DNA of 64,000 bases from Meconema thalassinum (taxonomy: Eukaryota; Arthropoda; Insecta; Orthoptera; Tettigoniidae): the NCBI GenBank assembly GCA_946902985.2, contig OX336389.2, forward strand, positions 981,272,482-981,336,481, read 5' to 3'. The notes beneath the pieces are model-generated. The model saw only the letters and a program-made list of their open reading frames with translations, ran no database searches and had not been told where the DNA came from. Shown here piece after piece: positions 10,749 to 20,676 of the stretch. A program made the translations under genes and the position numbers. Numbering within the stretch: position 1 is the stretch's first letter; every line of letters starts with the position of its first letter.

Positions 10749-11275
10749 CAGTGCTTTTTTTTTCAGGGGGAACGCGGGGGTATGCCTACCCCTTTAACAT
10801 TTTAAAACTGTTAAAGAAAAAAAAATTGGTACATTTCTATCTAGTCCAGCAAATATAACTTCCGACTATAAGTTCATCGATCAGCTGTCGTCAACGCGCT
10901 GTTCACAAAAGCTGGAGGAGATTTCGAGAAATCCTTGATTTAAATCGATATATCGAATCAGTTTCTTTTGGTCGGCAACTCAGCACTCCGTTCTTATAAG
11001 CACGCAGGCTGGGGTTTGGAGGCGGGGTAAGTTGTTATTTTGTGCGTGTTGTCAGTTTTGAAGGATGAAGAAAACAACTATTTTATATCTACCCAGGCAT
11101 CGAAAAAGCTGAAAGTTAATGATTTGAACACAAACAATGACTGGACTTTGCAAATTGCCAAAAATTGCAAGATCGTGATGTTTCGTCCCCTACAACTGAG
11201 AGTACCAAGGAAGCAATCTTCTTGCCGCACAGGCACTCGCTATACCTTGTCATCTCTGTTCTTCTCTGTTTTCGT
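10749..11275 (+). mobile_element. Possible 5' end of a hAT element
   Basis: CAGTGCTTTTTTTTTCAGGG followed by GGTATGCCTACCCC looks like the terminus of the hAT group whose ends begin CAG(T/A)G and carry G-rich and C-rich stretches. Downstream, a short frame (11,040-11,282) has no recognised domain. The sequence then joins LINE-A coding abruptly at about 11,280. No 8-bp TSD or partner end could be placed, so this is a one-ended relic. Confidence 0.4.
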
Positions 11276-11279
11276 TGCT

Positions 11280-13020
11280 TAGCCTGATCTTGGAAGGTAG
11301 AATAAGGAAAGATAAGAGAACGTTCATGGCATTTGTAGACTTAGAAAAGGTTTTTGACAGCGTTGATTGGAGTAAGTTGTTTGACATTTTGAAAATGATT
11401 GGAATAAAGTACAAGGATAGGAGGGTGATCTACAATCCATACAGAAAACAGACGGCGGTTATTTCAGCCAAAGGACACGAGAGAGAAGCTGGTATTTAGA
11501 AAGGTGTAAGGTAAGGCTGTAACTTACCTACATCTAAACTTTTCAATCAATACATTGAACAAGCAATGAAGGAAATTAGAGAAAAATGTGAAGTGGGAGA
11601 AAAGATTCAAGGAGAATTTCAATTCTGAGATTTGTTCATGACATTGTCATCTTAGCCGATACAGTAGAGGATTTGAATGCATTTTTAAATGGTATGTACT
11701 GCATCTTGAGGAAAGAATTCATGATGAAAATCAATACATGTAAAAAAATAAATAATGGAATGTGGCCGAAAGAAAACTGAAACCTCATGAACAACAAATT
11801 ACCAGGTGAAAAGGTAAAGGAAATAGAAGACTTCTGCTAATTAGGAAGCAAAATAACCAGTGATGGACAAGGCAAAGAGGATATAAAGTAGGTTGGCTCA
11901 GGCAAGGAAAGCATTTCTATGCAAAGGAATCTGTTGACATTGGATATAGATGTAGGTATTAGAATGCCATTTTTGAAAGCCTTTTGTATGGAGCGAGGCA
12001 CTCTATGGAAGTGAAACTTGGACTGTTGGCGTAGCAGAAAAGAGGAGAATAGAAGCGTTTGAAATGTGGTGTTACAGGAGAATGATGATCAGATGGTAGA
12101 TACAGTAACAGATGAAGAGGGATGAAGACTAGTGGGAGAGATGTTTCTGGCGACCGCTAATGAAGAGAAGAGAGAGGATTAATTCCGTATAGATGTCACT
12201 CATCCCTTTTTCACTTGCATTTTGATAATATAGGATTTTCATACCTTGTTTCATCTTCTGGGGGACATAACCAATTGAAATTACTAACACTCGTCACTTC
12301 TGCACCGGAAATATGTGTTTTTATTTATTGCTCATTTAACGACGGCAGCCATGTTTGACAGCGCATGAGGTCTCTCTAACTGTTACCAAGACGCACACAC
12401 TGGCATCACTACAGTTTCCAACATATGAGATACAAAATATACCACACAGGTCAGGTCTGGGTGAAGATTATTGACACACTAGTACCCCACCTTGTATGAC
12501 AAAAATAGTTATTGGCCGAGGCAAGAGCCATTGGTCTGGATATGACTAATTATACACTAGTACTGTAAGCGTGGGGTTGGCAATACTGCATTTGACGATA
12601 ATTCACGTGCATAATGGCGGACACAGATGGAATTTTACTATCTAAGTCGTGATCTAAAAAGGGGGAAGGTGGGTGGGTTATGGACAGCGGAGAAGTAAAC
12701 ATCTATTACTACATCATTTCCTGATTTATTTTTCACATTAGAAAAGGTATTTCTGCTAATTTCAGTACTTTAGAAAATGTTATCGTACGAGTAATGCCTC
12801 ATTCAGCGTTACTGAGATAGGTGGGTAGGACACATACTAAGACACCCAGGAATAGCAAACTTAGTTATGGAAGAGTAAAGAACAAGAACTGTAAGGGTAG
12901 ACCAAAGTTAGAATATCTTAGACAGATTGCTTTGGATGTAAGGTGTGGTAGCTATGTAGAGATGAAACGAATAGCTCAGGACAGGGAGGCATGAAGTGCT
13001 GCATCAAACCAGTCAAAAGA
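11280..13020 (+). mobile_element. 5'-truncated, decayed LINE-A copy interrupted by a ~630-bp repeat
   Basis: The plus-strand copy begins inside the RT domain: FMAFVDLEKVFDSVDW at about 11,320-11,370, then the frame breaks at 11,499. It continues degenerate to 12,176. A non-LINE insert (12,181-12,812) follows, then LINE-A resumes at GATAGGTGGGTAGGACACA and ends with the family's AACCAGTCAAAAGATTGAAG tail near 13,020. Many stops and indels against the intact copy at 4.95-7.93 kb mark it as old. Confidence 0.85.
12181..12812. repeat. Interspersed repeat 'X', copy 1 (ends defined by the LINE it entered)
   Basis: About 630 bp of non-LINE DNA inside the LINE-A fragment. Landmark segments, in order, are GATTTTCATACC, CACCGGAAATATGTG, ACGACGGCAGCCATGTTTG, GCCATTGGTCTGGA, GGGGTTGGCAATACTG, GGTGGGTGGGTTATGGACAG and AAAGGTATTT. 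They recur in the same order at 23.9-25.6 kb and partly at 30.4-31.4 kb. No coding is seen, so it is a non-autonomous mobile element of unknown class. Confidence 0.7.
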
Positions 13021-13029
13021 TTGAAGACT

Positions 13030-14285
13030 CAAACAACCAGCATAAGCCAGACTGTATATCTGATTTCCACCTAACTGAATCCCATTTTATGCCCTTCAGC
13101 AAATATAAAATAAAACAGGGAAGGATTACAACCTTGCCTCACTCCTGTAACCCAAGAACTCATCCAACCATCAAGTCTCACTGTAGTCAGATTATTATTA
13201 ATATGAATACTTTTGATTGCCTGTGGCTACCTTCCCTCAATACCACAATCTCTCAGGACAATCAGCATCTTCATCCTTGGCACATTCCATTAGCTGTATT
13301 TGTTTTTTGTAGATCTAGAGAAGGTGACACTGGTTTTCACCCATCTTGGCTAATGATCAAAATCTCCTTTCTGTCATGCCTGAGTACACTTTGCCTAGGG
13401 CACTTATCATACTTTACCACTTATGGCCGAATTATATTTACCCCTGCTGCTTTGTGACACTGTTGATTGTTTACTACTCTCTCTCTTTCCTCATCCATGA
13501 TTCTGTCCCCATCCTTAATAACCTCCTGCATAATCCCAAAATCTGCCAGATTGCCATAAAAGTTTTCATTTACATTTAACAAGTTTTCGAAACAATCTTC
13601 CCTTTGTTCCATAGCTTTCTTGGCATCAACAAAGAGTTTCTTAAATTAGAATTTTCTAGAACACTGCTCACATTTCTTTTTCCTACATTTCTAAGATTCT
13701 TTTGAATATCCCCAGCAGACTCTCCTGCCATTTCATCTAAAGTTTCCAATTTAGCTCCAAATTCTTCCCATGATTTCCTTTTAGACTATTATTGTAAGAC
13801 TGGTTCTGTCCTTTCCACTACATAAAGTGCTCTGTCTGTGGGATTTCTTGTTTAGAGCCATTTTTGTAAGCCTTCTTTTTATTTTTACAAGTCAACATCA
13901 CTATGTCATTCCACCAGGATGTGCGATTTTTCCTGTCTTTACGTACTCTTGTCCAAAGACAATCCTTTACGACTTCTACTACTGCATCCCTGCATATTGA
14001 CCACACTGTTTCAATGTCCTGCGGTTCTTAACCATCTACTTTTTGGAATTTCACACCGATCATTTCCATATATTTCTGTCTAAGATCATTTTGGAGATTT
14101 TCAAACCGTAATCCGTCTGCGGACAGACCTCACTTTCTGTACTTTAGGTCTAACTATGCTCAATTCATAGCAAATCAGTTTCTGGTCAGTTTCAATTTAA
14201 AGAAAGGACCCTGAAGACCCTCCAATTCCTTGTCAATTTCCTAATTGGAAAGACGATAAGGATATAATACTATTGACCTTCCCAT
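13030..14285 (-). mobile_element. LINE-B fragment (RT N-part and endonuclease-RT linker), decayed
   Basis: Minus-strand sequence from 13,280 down to 13,030 matches the LINE-B RT segment seen intact-like at 15.4-15.7 and 46.9-47.2 kb (unit AIKSIYV..Q..VRVD). Upstream frames at 13,421-13,612 and 13,818-14,006 have a basic WWNDIV..TCKNKKKAYK linker and an acidic stretch, the normal endonuclease-RT linker of this family. Multiple frame breaks show it is dead. The larger plus-strand frame at 12,996-13,457 is a shadow. Confidence 0.65.
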
Positions 14286-14286
14286 G

Positions 14287-14490
14287 TATGAGGGGTGATC
14301 AAAAAGTTTCTGTTTGACGGTTGTACAGTCCAGAATCTGTATGTCAAATCAGGCAAAATTGCCATGAGCATTAAGGCACTCATCCCACCAACGCACCAGG
14401 TTGAAGAAGCCTGTGTGGTAAAACACTGTGCCCTGCTGCGATCTGAAGTTGTTCGCTTGACAAACGAAACTAGTCATCCAATTTAGACCC
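14287..14490 (-). pseudogene. mariner transposase C-terminal relic with an adjacent terminal sequence
   Basis: On the minus strand, one frame reads FNLVRWWDECLNAHGNFA. This is close to the C-terminal 'L--RWDKCLN--G-Y-E' signature of mariner transposases. It lies just inside GAGGGGTGATCAAAAAGTTT, which resembles a mariner terminal repeat. Only about 60 codons survive, with stops. The partner terminus was not found. Confidence 0.5.
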
Positions 14491-14589
14491 CCCATTAATG
14501 TAAGAAGTGTTTTATTAAGTGTATAAATTATTCTTGTAATTTATTTCATACATACATTTTCATTTGAGACTGATTTGCCTTTCAGCGTC

Positions 14590-16260
14590 CACTCTAGTCT
14601 GCAAGCCTCTATTTGCAAACAAGTTGCCTCCATGATGCGCTATTAGCAATTAGCATTAAGGCTCCCTCTGCTTCTACACCTCTTACTTTGAGATCGTTCA
14701 TCACTGAATCTGACCATCACCTCCTAGGTTTACCTCTGCTTCTCTTACTCTTTAGAGCCGAACTCATTAACCTCTTAGGTAATCTCCCCTCCCCCATTTT
14801 CATCACATGACCCCACCATCCGAGACGGCTCATACAAACAGCTTCATCTAGCGTGTTCATTTCTAACTTAGCCTTTATCTCTTCATTCCGAGTACCCTCT
14901 TGTCATTGCTCCCATCTATTTGTCCCAGCAATCATTCATGCTACCCTCATATAAGTTACCCAGATAATAATCTGGGTAAAGGATTGTTGTTAATTTCTGG
15001 AGTGACAATATGATACCCTGAATTTACCCAGCTCTCACTTCCATAAAGAAAGGTTGGTCCAAATATTGAGCGATGTAGGGAGAGTTTCGTGGCTACACTG
15101 ACTTCTTTCTTGCAGAGTACTGTAGATTGCAACTGAGAACTCACTGTAGGCTATTCGCTATTATACACCTCGACCCTATTTCTTCCCCCATACTACCATC
15201 CTGGGAGACTATACAGCCTAAGTATTTAAAATGTTCCACCTGCTCCACTTTAGTCTCTCCTACCTGACAATATATTTTCTTGTGTTTCTTCACTACCGAG
15301 ATAACCTAAGTCTTTGAAATGCTGATCTTAATACCTTACTCCCTACATTTCTGTTCAACATCTGACATGTTTGCTTGTAAGCTTTCAACAGAGTCTGCCA
15401 TTAGAACCAGGTTATCAGCATAGGCCAGACTATTACCTGGTTTTCACCTAATTGAATCCCACCCAACCAGTTTATGTCCTTCAGCAATTGGTCCATATAT
15501 AAAATAAACAGTAGTGGTGAGAGGTTACAACCTTCCCCAACTCCCGTAACAACAAACCAAGAACTCATCCTATCATCAACTCTCACGGCATCTTGACTAT
15601 CAACATAAATACTTTTGATTGCCTGTAGCAGCCTTCCCTTGATACCATAATCGCTAAGGATGCTCAGCATTTTCTCCCGGGGTAATCTATCGTACGTCTT
15701 GTCTAGATCAACAAAACACACCGTCTAATCCTCTCGTAGCATTTCTCAATAACTTGGCGCATACTAAAATTTTGATCTTGATATCCTCGTTGTAGTCTAA
15801 AGCCACATTGTTTCTCAGCCATCTTACTATCGGGCAATGATCGAACTCTTTTCTACGATCCCAAAGAACACTTTGCCCTGGATGCTTAAAAAATAAATTC
15901 CTCTAAAATTATTGTAATCTTTCCTGTTACCTTGCTTATAAATTGGTGCAATTACTACTTTTGTCCAGTCAGAGGGTACCTGTCCTAAATCCCATCAGGC
16001 ACTAGGACATTAATTGTAACTCCCTGCCAAATATAATAGGGTAGAGCGGTGTAGACGGAATGAATACTTTAATAATAGATTAGGGTACATAAACGGTGTC
16101 TTCTATGATCATCTTGGCATACAGACTTACTCCATCCCTTTGTCCCACCTCATTTTACAGCAGACAGGTAGACCTTCTAATTGTCTATTTTCTCCTCTCG
16201 ATCTCCCTTTAACTGAACTTCACTGATCCCTAGATAATCCAGTTCAAGTATATACCACGA
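14590..16260 (-). mobile_element. LINE-B copy with internal deletion, decayed
   Basis: The minus strand reads from an endonuclease piece (16,260-16,010, LELDYLGISEVQLKG) into RT. ORF 15,401-15,721 has FVDLDKTYDRLPREKML and [17 protein letters not shown]. The copy then runs into the C-terminal W..GHV-type tail near 14,590. The endonuclease-RT linker expected between the two is largely missing, so the copy is internally deleted as well as frameshifted. The RT catalytic YADD region falls in a broken frame at about 15,410. Confidence 0.7.
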
Positions 16261-16689
16261 TACGTACAGTACATGACTATACTGCGTCTCTACCTTAAAA
16301 GACAGTATGCATTAAATGGAGCGCGCTGATGCCAGATCTGCTGCATATACAAAGTTCTGCAAGGCCGGGCACATAATGTAACATAACTCGTATACAGGCG
16401 TGCTTTTACGCAAAACTCGGGAAATTTCCAAAATATTTGTTTGTTGTATATAACTGTACCTCATGCCTTGAAGCGAAAGACGGTACAATTTTAGATTATG
16501 ATACACCGAAGCTCAGAGCGCGATTTTAATGCACACATTATAATAATTTATAATTTTCAATTATTCATGAATATAATAAGGCCTTTTTCTCGAATATCAT
16601 AGGTTATAATAAATTATAATATGACATATAATAATAATAATAATAATAGGTCTAATAATATATTGTGGTCCACGTAATTTACCCAATTT

Positions 16690-16990
16690 TATGTGGTCAA
16701 GTGTATGCAGCCGAAATTAAATTATTCATTTCTTGTTTCTTGAACGAGACGTTGTTCAATTTTATATAGTTCTTCACTTGCGCCCATACCATTTCGATGG
16801 GATTAAGTTCACTGTGGTATAGTGGTGTGGTAAGGTGACAAGCAAGAACATATTTCTCTGCTGTGATAGCCTACATTGTCTATTACTAGGCTAGATCCTT
16901 CGGGAACATTGAGCAACAATATTGCTCGGCAAACCACTTTTCATATACTTCACCGTCATTTTGTCGTGTGTGTTTACCGTGTTCTTTTGG
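16690..16990 (-). pseudogene. DDE transposase C-terminal relic (DDE_3-like)
   Basis: Minus-strand frames contain KWFAEQ-like and DNVGYHS stretches (second catalytic Asp region), then PLYHSELNPIEMVWAQVKNY and IKLNNVSFKKQEMNNLI. 'LNPIE-VWAQVK-Y' with the catalytic Glu is typical of a Tc1/mariner-related DDE family that is abundant in insects. The frame is broken between the two blocks and the N-terminus is missing. It lies inside the TIR-bounded element at 16,282-17,992. Confidence 0.65.
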
Positions 16991-17035
16991 CACAGAAACG
17001 TTAACTCTGCACCATTAACGAACCCTTGTTAATTC

Positions 17036-17250
17036 CCGGGACGAACAAAGGCAAACTACGGAAACCACTTCGAGGATGGCTGAGGTAGGAATCGAACCCG
17101 CCTCTTCTCAGTTTTGTCTCATGGAGTTGAGTACACCCCGTTCCGGCCCTCAGACCAGAATTACATTTCTTGGCAGAGCCGGGATTCAAACCCCGGCCTC
17201 CACGGTGACAGCACAGTGACAGCCAAGAACGCAACAAGGCGGACAATTTA
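17036..17250 (-). mobile_element. tRNA-derived SINE, family 3, copy a
   Basis: On the minus strand a tRNA-like head contains the B-box-like GGGTTTGAATCCC, followed by GCTCTGCCAAGAAATGTAAT and a second GGGTTCGATTCC in the body. Related copies lie at 52,560-52,830 and 55,785-56,036, and fragments at 36,128-36,340 and 55,125-55,330. RNA polymerase III internal promoter boxes with no coding support a SINE. Confidence 0.65.
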
Positions 17251-18299
17251 TAAAAAACACAAGATCCACTTCATTTCATAGTTTTACTTCACATCATCAC
17301 CTACCCTCCTTCAAACGTAGTCGGGGGAGATAGCCTGCGGGCCATATTAGTAAACAAACTTCCGGTGCGTCAGCGCTTAGCGGGAGGACTAAGCGAAGTG
17401 CTATAACTTATGAATGCTACCTGATATTGAGCTCTGGTTTGTTTTAAAAACTATTTCAGACATTAATGAACATTTCATCTCGCTTAGTCACAAACGTAAA
17501 GTCAACAGCAAAAAACTTTCTCGCTAGCTAACTTTTCTGTGACACCATCCCAGATTTTTCAAGTAACATTTAAGAAAAAAATCATAACTTTCTTATTATA
17601 AAAATAATTACAGGCCTGAGAAGTAGGGTATCTTCTACCAACATCAGGCAATCTAAAAATAAATTCTTGATCTGTTGCGATCATTAGTTCATTATCTATG
17701 GCGTGATAAGTTTTGTAAATGCAAAAATATAGATTCGCGCTAAAATATCGTAATTGTGAAAATTGGGCCATGTGTTAATTATTTATGGCTTTTATTTTTA
17801 CACCATTATAAAGAGCGGGAAATTCTCTATAAGACCACGCAAACATTTACTTAGATTTGTCACTTTCAATTGTTGGGAAATGGCAACATCGCCGGGGTAG
17901 AAGAGGACGAAGCTAATTGCAGGACATAGGGGTGCGAGTGAGAGGCAAATACTACATTTAATTCCATACTGTCTTTTAAGGTAGAGACGCACTATAGGGG
18001 AATTTCTTAGTATAGTTGATGACGTCACAGATGATGTACGGATGTTGATGTTTGGGCTGCTCTTTCACAGAGCCGACACATAACCAAACTATATTACAAG
18101 TCGGTAAAATACTCAACTGTGCAAGCACACTGGGGAGTAAGCCCCAGGTTGGGTTTGTGTCGTAGATGAAACATTTCAGAGAATACCAACAAAATCTCAT
18201 AGCACTCTGCAGATTGCCATAATGCGCTTCGCCGCACTCCCTTTTAGCGAGGTAAGACGACTGTCTGGAAAAAATTACTAATGTAGTAAAGTTGGGTGA

Positions 18300-18445
18300 G
18301 ACAAAGCCATTGGTTGATACTTGGTTAGAAGACTGTATGGACGAAACCATTGGTTGCTACAAGGTTAGAAGACTGTCTGGACGAAAATTACTGCTTGTAC
18401 TACAAGCAGGCGGGTCTGGGGAATAAGCCCCAGGTTGGGTTTGAG
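18300..18445. repeat. Minisatellite of the CCATTGG family with adjacent hairpin
   Basis: Two units of about 55 bp, each with GCCATTGGTTG or ACCATTGGTTG, a GGTTAGAAGACTGT segment and GGACGAAA. A perfect 8-bp stem hairpin (CTGCTTGT..ACAAGCAG) and AAGCCCCAGGTTGGGTTTG follow. The same block order recurs at 18,970-19,205. Confidence 0.75.
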
Positions 18446-18969
18446 TGTATGTAAAGCCATATTCTGCATTCACCACTTTCGAACTAAGCGGCAAAATCAG
18501 TGGAAAAAAAATCTGAAAAAATGCAATAACACCTTCTAGCCATAAAACGTTCAATTCCTTTACCTTCGTCACATTTCCTACAGAAACTTTTCCGGATTTT
18601 GCGTATTCTCCCTCGTATATTCCGCTCTCGCAACATAAATATCTCGGCTCTCCACAGAAAATTGTTTTGTGTTGGTATCTTCTCATCCCATCTGCTAGAC
18701 AGTGTAACTTTCTAGGGCATGCACATTTTCAAAGCTACGGAGTTAGTCTAAATCCTGTCATCGGCAATGCGAAAGTTTTTCCGATGTTTGTTTGTAATTG
18801 TGCCTTGAATTACTGTCATATTACTCAGCTGTATGAGGTTTCAAACAGTGTGTCATTAAATGTGGATGCAGTAACATATATTCAAGTGCAAGGTTTGGCC
18901 GTAAGTTACAAATGTTCATAAATTACCTTTAGCTGTTCAATTTAATTGAAAAGATGCACTGCACTCTTC

Positions 18970-19205
18970 TAAAGCCATGGTGGACAAAACCATTGGTCGC
19001 TACTAGGCGAGACGATGGTCTGGGTAAAACCATTGGTCACTACTAGGTTAGACGATGGTCTGGGTAAAACCATTGGTCACTGCTAGGTTAGACGACTGAC
19101 AGGACGAAACCATTGGCTGATACTAGGTTAGACCACTGCCTGGAAGAAAATTACTGCTTGTACCACAAGCAAGGGGTTCTGGGGCATAAGCCCCAGGTTA
19201 TGTTT
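18970..19205. repeat. Minisatellite, ~46-57-bp units, CCATTGG family
   Basis: Four units beginning AAACCATTGG(T/C) with TACTAGG, (T/C)GAGACGATGG or TTAGACGA, and GTCTGG lie head to tail. The CTGCTTGTACCACAAGCA hairpin and AAGCCCCAGGTT follow, as at 18.3-18.4 kb. The CCATTGGTCTGGA core is also part of repeat X, so the minisatellites may be expanded pieces of it. Confidence 0.8.
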
Positions 19206-19841
19206 GTACGTAAAGCCTTATTAGTACATGGAATTTAGCATGTATGCATCATTTGAATCGGTGAGACCAAGAAAGGAAAGATTCCCCATTTTTGACAAAA
19301 TGAGCTGAAATAGCAATGTTGTCCTTCGTTTTAAAACACATCTGTTGAGCTGAAAAAGGAAAACTTTCCAACAACCCAGTAACCCAGTGAATATCTCAGT
19401 GAGAGCAAGAAGAAAAACATTCCAGGAATTAAATCCCATTAAAAAGAAGAAACTTGAAGAGGTTCAAAAATAATACATTATGTGCCTGATATTTACAAAG
19501 AGTTTTATAATAATATTTTACAATGGCCTACAGCTACCACTGGTCAGACTGAAGATGATGACAGTGAGTAAGGACTAAGAAACTGTGCAAAGACCAAAAG
19601 GTGAAATTCTTCTTTTTCTGAAATGTAAATATGTCTCTAAGACTTACAGAATCCATGTTTTGTGTTTAAATGCAATAAAATCTTGTAATTAAAAGTTAGA
19701 AAATTGGTTCTGTACTATTTCACTCAGTTGAGACCAAGGAGGGAAATATTCCACTAACTTTGAAAACATATCAGAGCTGAAATGAAGATTTGAGAAACAA
19801 ACCACTAATGGAATATTGCACTTGTGGTTATAATGAACTAG
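19206..19841. other. No gene seen
   Basis: Non-coding sequence with two loosely similar segments (GAGACCAAGAAAGGAAAGATTCC near 19,262 and GAGACCAAGGAGGGAAATATTCC near 19,731). A related reverse-complement piece lies at 23,650-23,695. This suggests one more low-copy repeat; no ORF was recognised. Confidence 0.4.
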
Positions 19842-20676
19842 CAGTAGTGCCTGGCTTCGCCCGGTGGATTTATTTGTTTTATGGATGATAATGAATACTA
19901 CTACAGAACTGGCGCATGATACTTAAACTAACAGAAAAAAAATACAACTTTTTGTGATGGTGGGGGTGATAAGAAGTACAGTATAATGGATGTAATATTC
20001 AGGTCATTTTTTTCTAATGATAGTGATAATAATTAATAGGGTAACGGCTATTTACTAACTACAGTACTGACACATGTAATTTACAAACAAATTGAAAAAT
20101 ATGATTTGAAAGAGGAGTAAGTGAAATAAAAGACACTGCCTAGGTCCTATATCTCATTGGCTGTTAAGTAGAGACCAATAGTGTCGTCTATTGTCGCATA
20201 GCGCTGTAGGAAAATAATCAGAGCACTTTGGAAAACTTTGGCTGACCCGAGCCCCTGAGGTAGCAATAGTGTTATTCATCGCCACATAGCGCTCAAGGAT
20301 AAGGATCGGAATAAATGAAAGTAAATTTGAAAGCACCAACGTTTATTGCAGCTGATAACCTCAATGTACTTCACCAACACCATCGTCCTTATACAGAGGA
20401 ATACTATTTTCATGATGATAACTGTTTTAAGGGGCCTAAGAACTCTTCTTGTACTAATTACTCCCCATGACTGCAATTTATAAGCAGCACAAAATGTAAC
20501 TATTTTCGCAATTCTGCACTAGAACACTGGTAGGGGCGACGTGATGCAGCCCTCATTGCCAGCCAACAATAGACTTATATCAAAATATTCTTACAGTTAA
20601 ACTACTACGGACATGAATGGTTCTAGGGCCTTAAAAGGTGGTTTTCAAGTTCCTTTTGTCTGTTATTCTCTAAGTA

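Larger units (their letters stand above)
16282..17992 (-). mobile_element. Tc1/mariner-superfamily DNA transposon, ~1.7 kb, TIR-bounded
   Basis: About 40 bp of inverted repeat bounds the element: CTGCGTCTCTACCTTAAAAG at 16,282 onward, and the complement ending at 17,992. TA lies outside both ends (16,280-16,281 and 17,993-17,994). Inside, on the minus strand, are DDE coding remnants at 16,690-16,990. A SINE has inserted at about 17,036-17,250. TIR plus TA plus a DDE domain of the right family makes a consistent dead Tc1/mariner element. The non-coding remainder (17,260-17,950) shows no genes. Confidence 0.7.

Noticed and set aside
12996..13457. 153-codon plus-strand frame
   Set aside because: Antisense shadow of the minus-strand LINE-B fragment; no motif of its own.
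18020..18027. TGACGTCA, a perfect cAMP-response element
   Set aside because: An isolated 8-mer with no nearby promoter or gene; expected by chance in this much DNA.
18357..18686. 109-codon minus-strand frame
   Set aside because: It overlaps the minisatellite and the conserved hairpin block; no domain.
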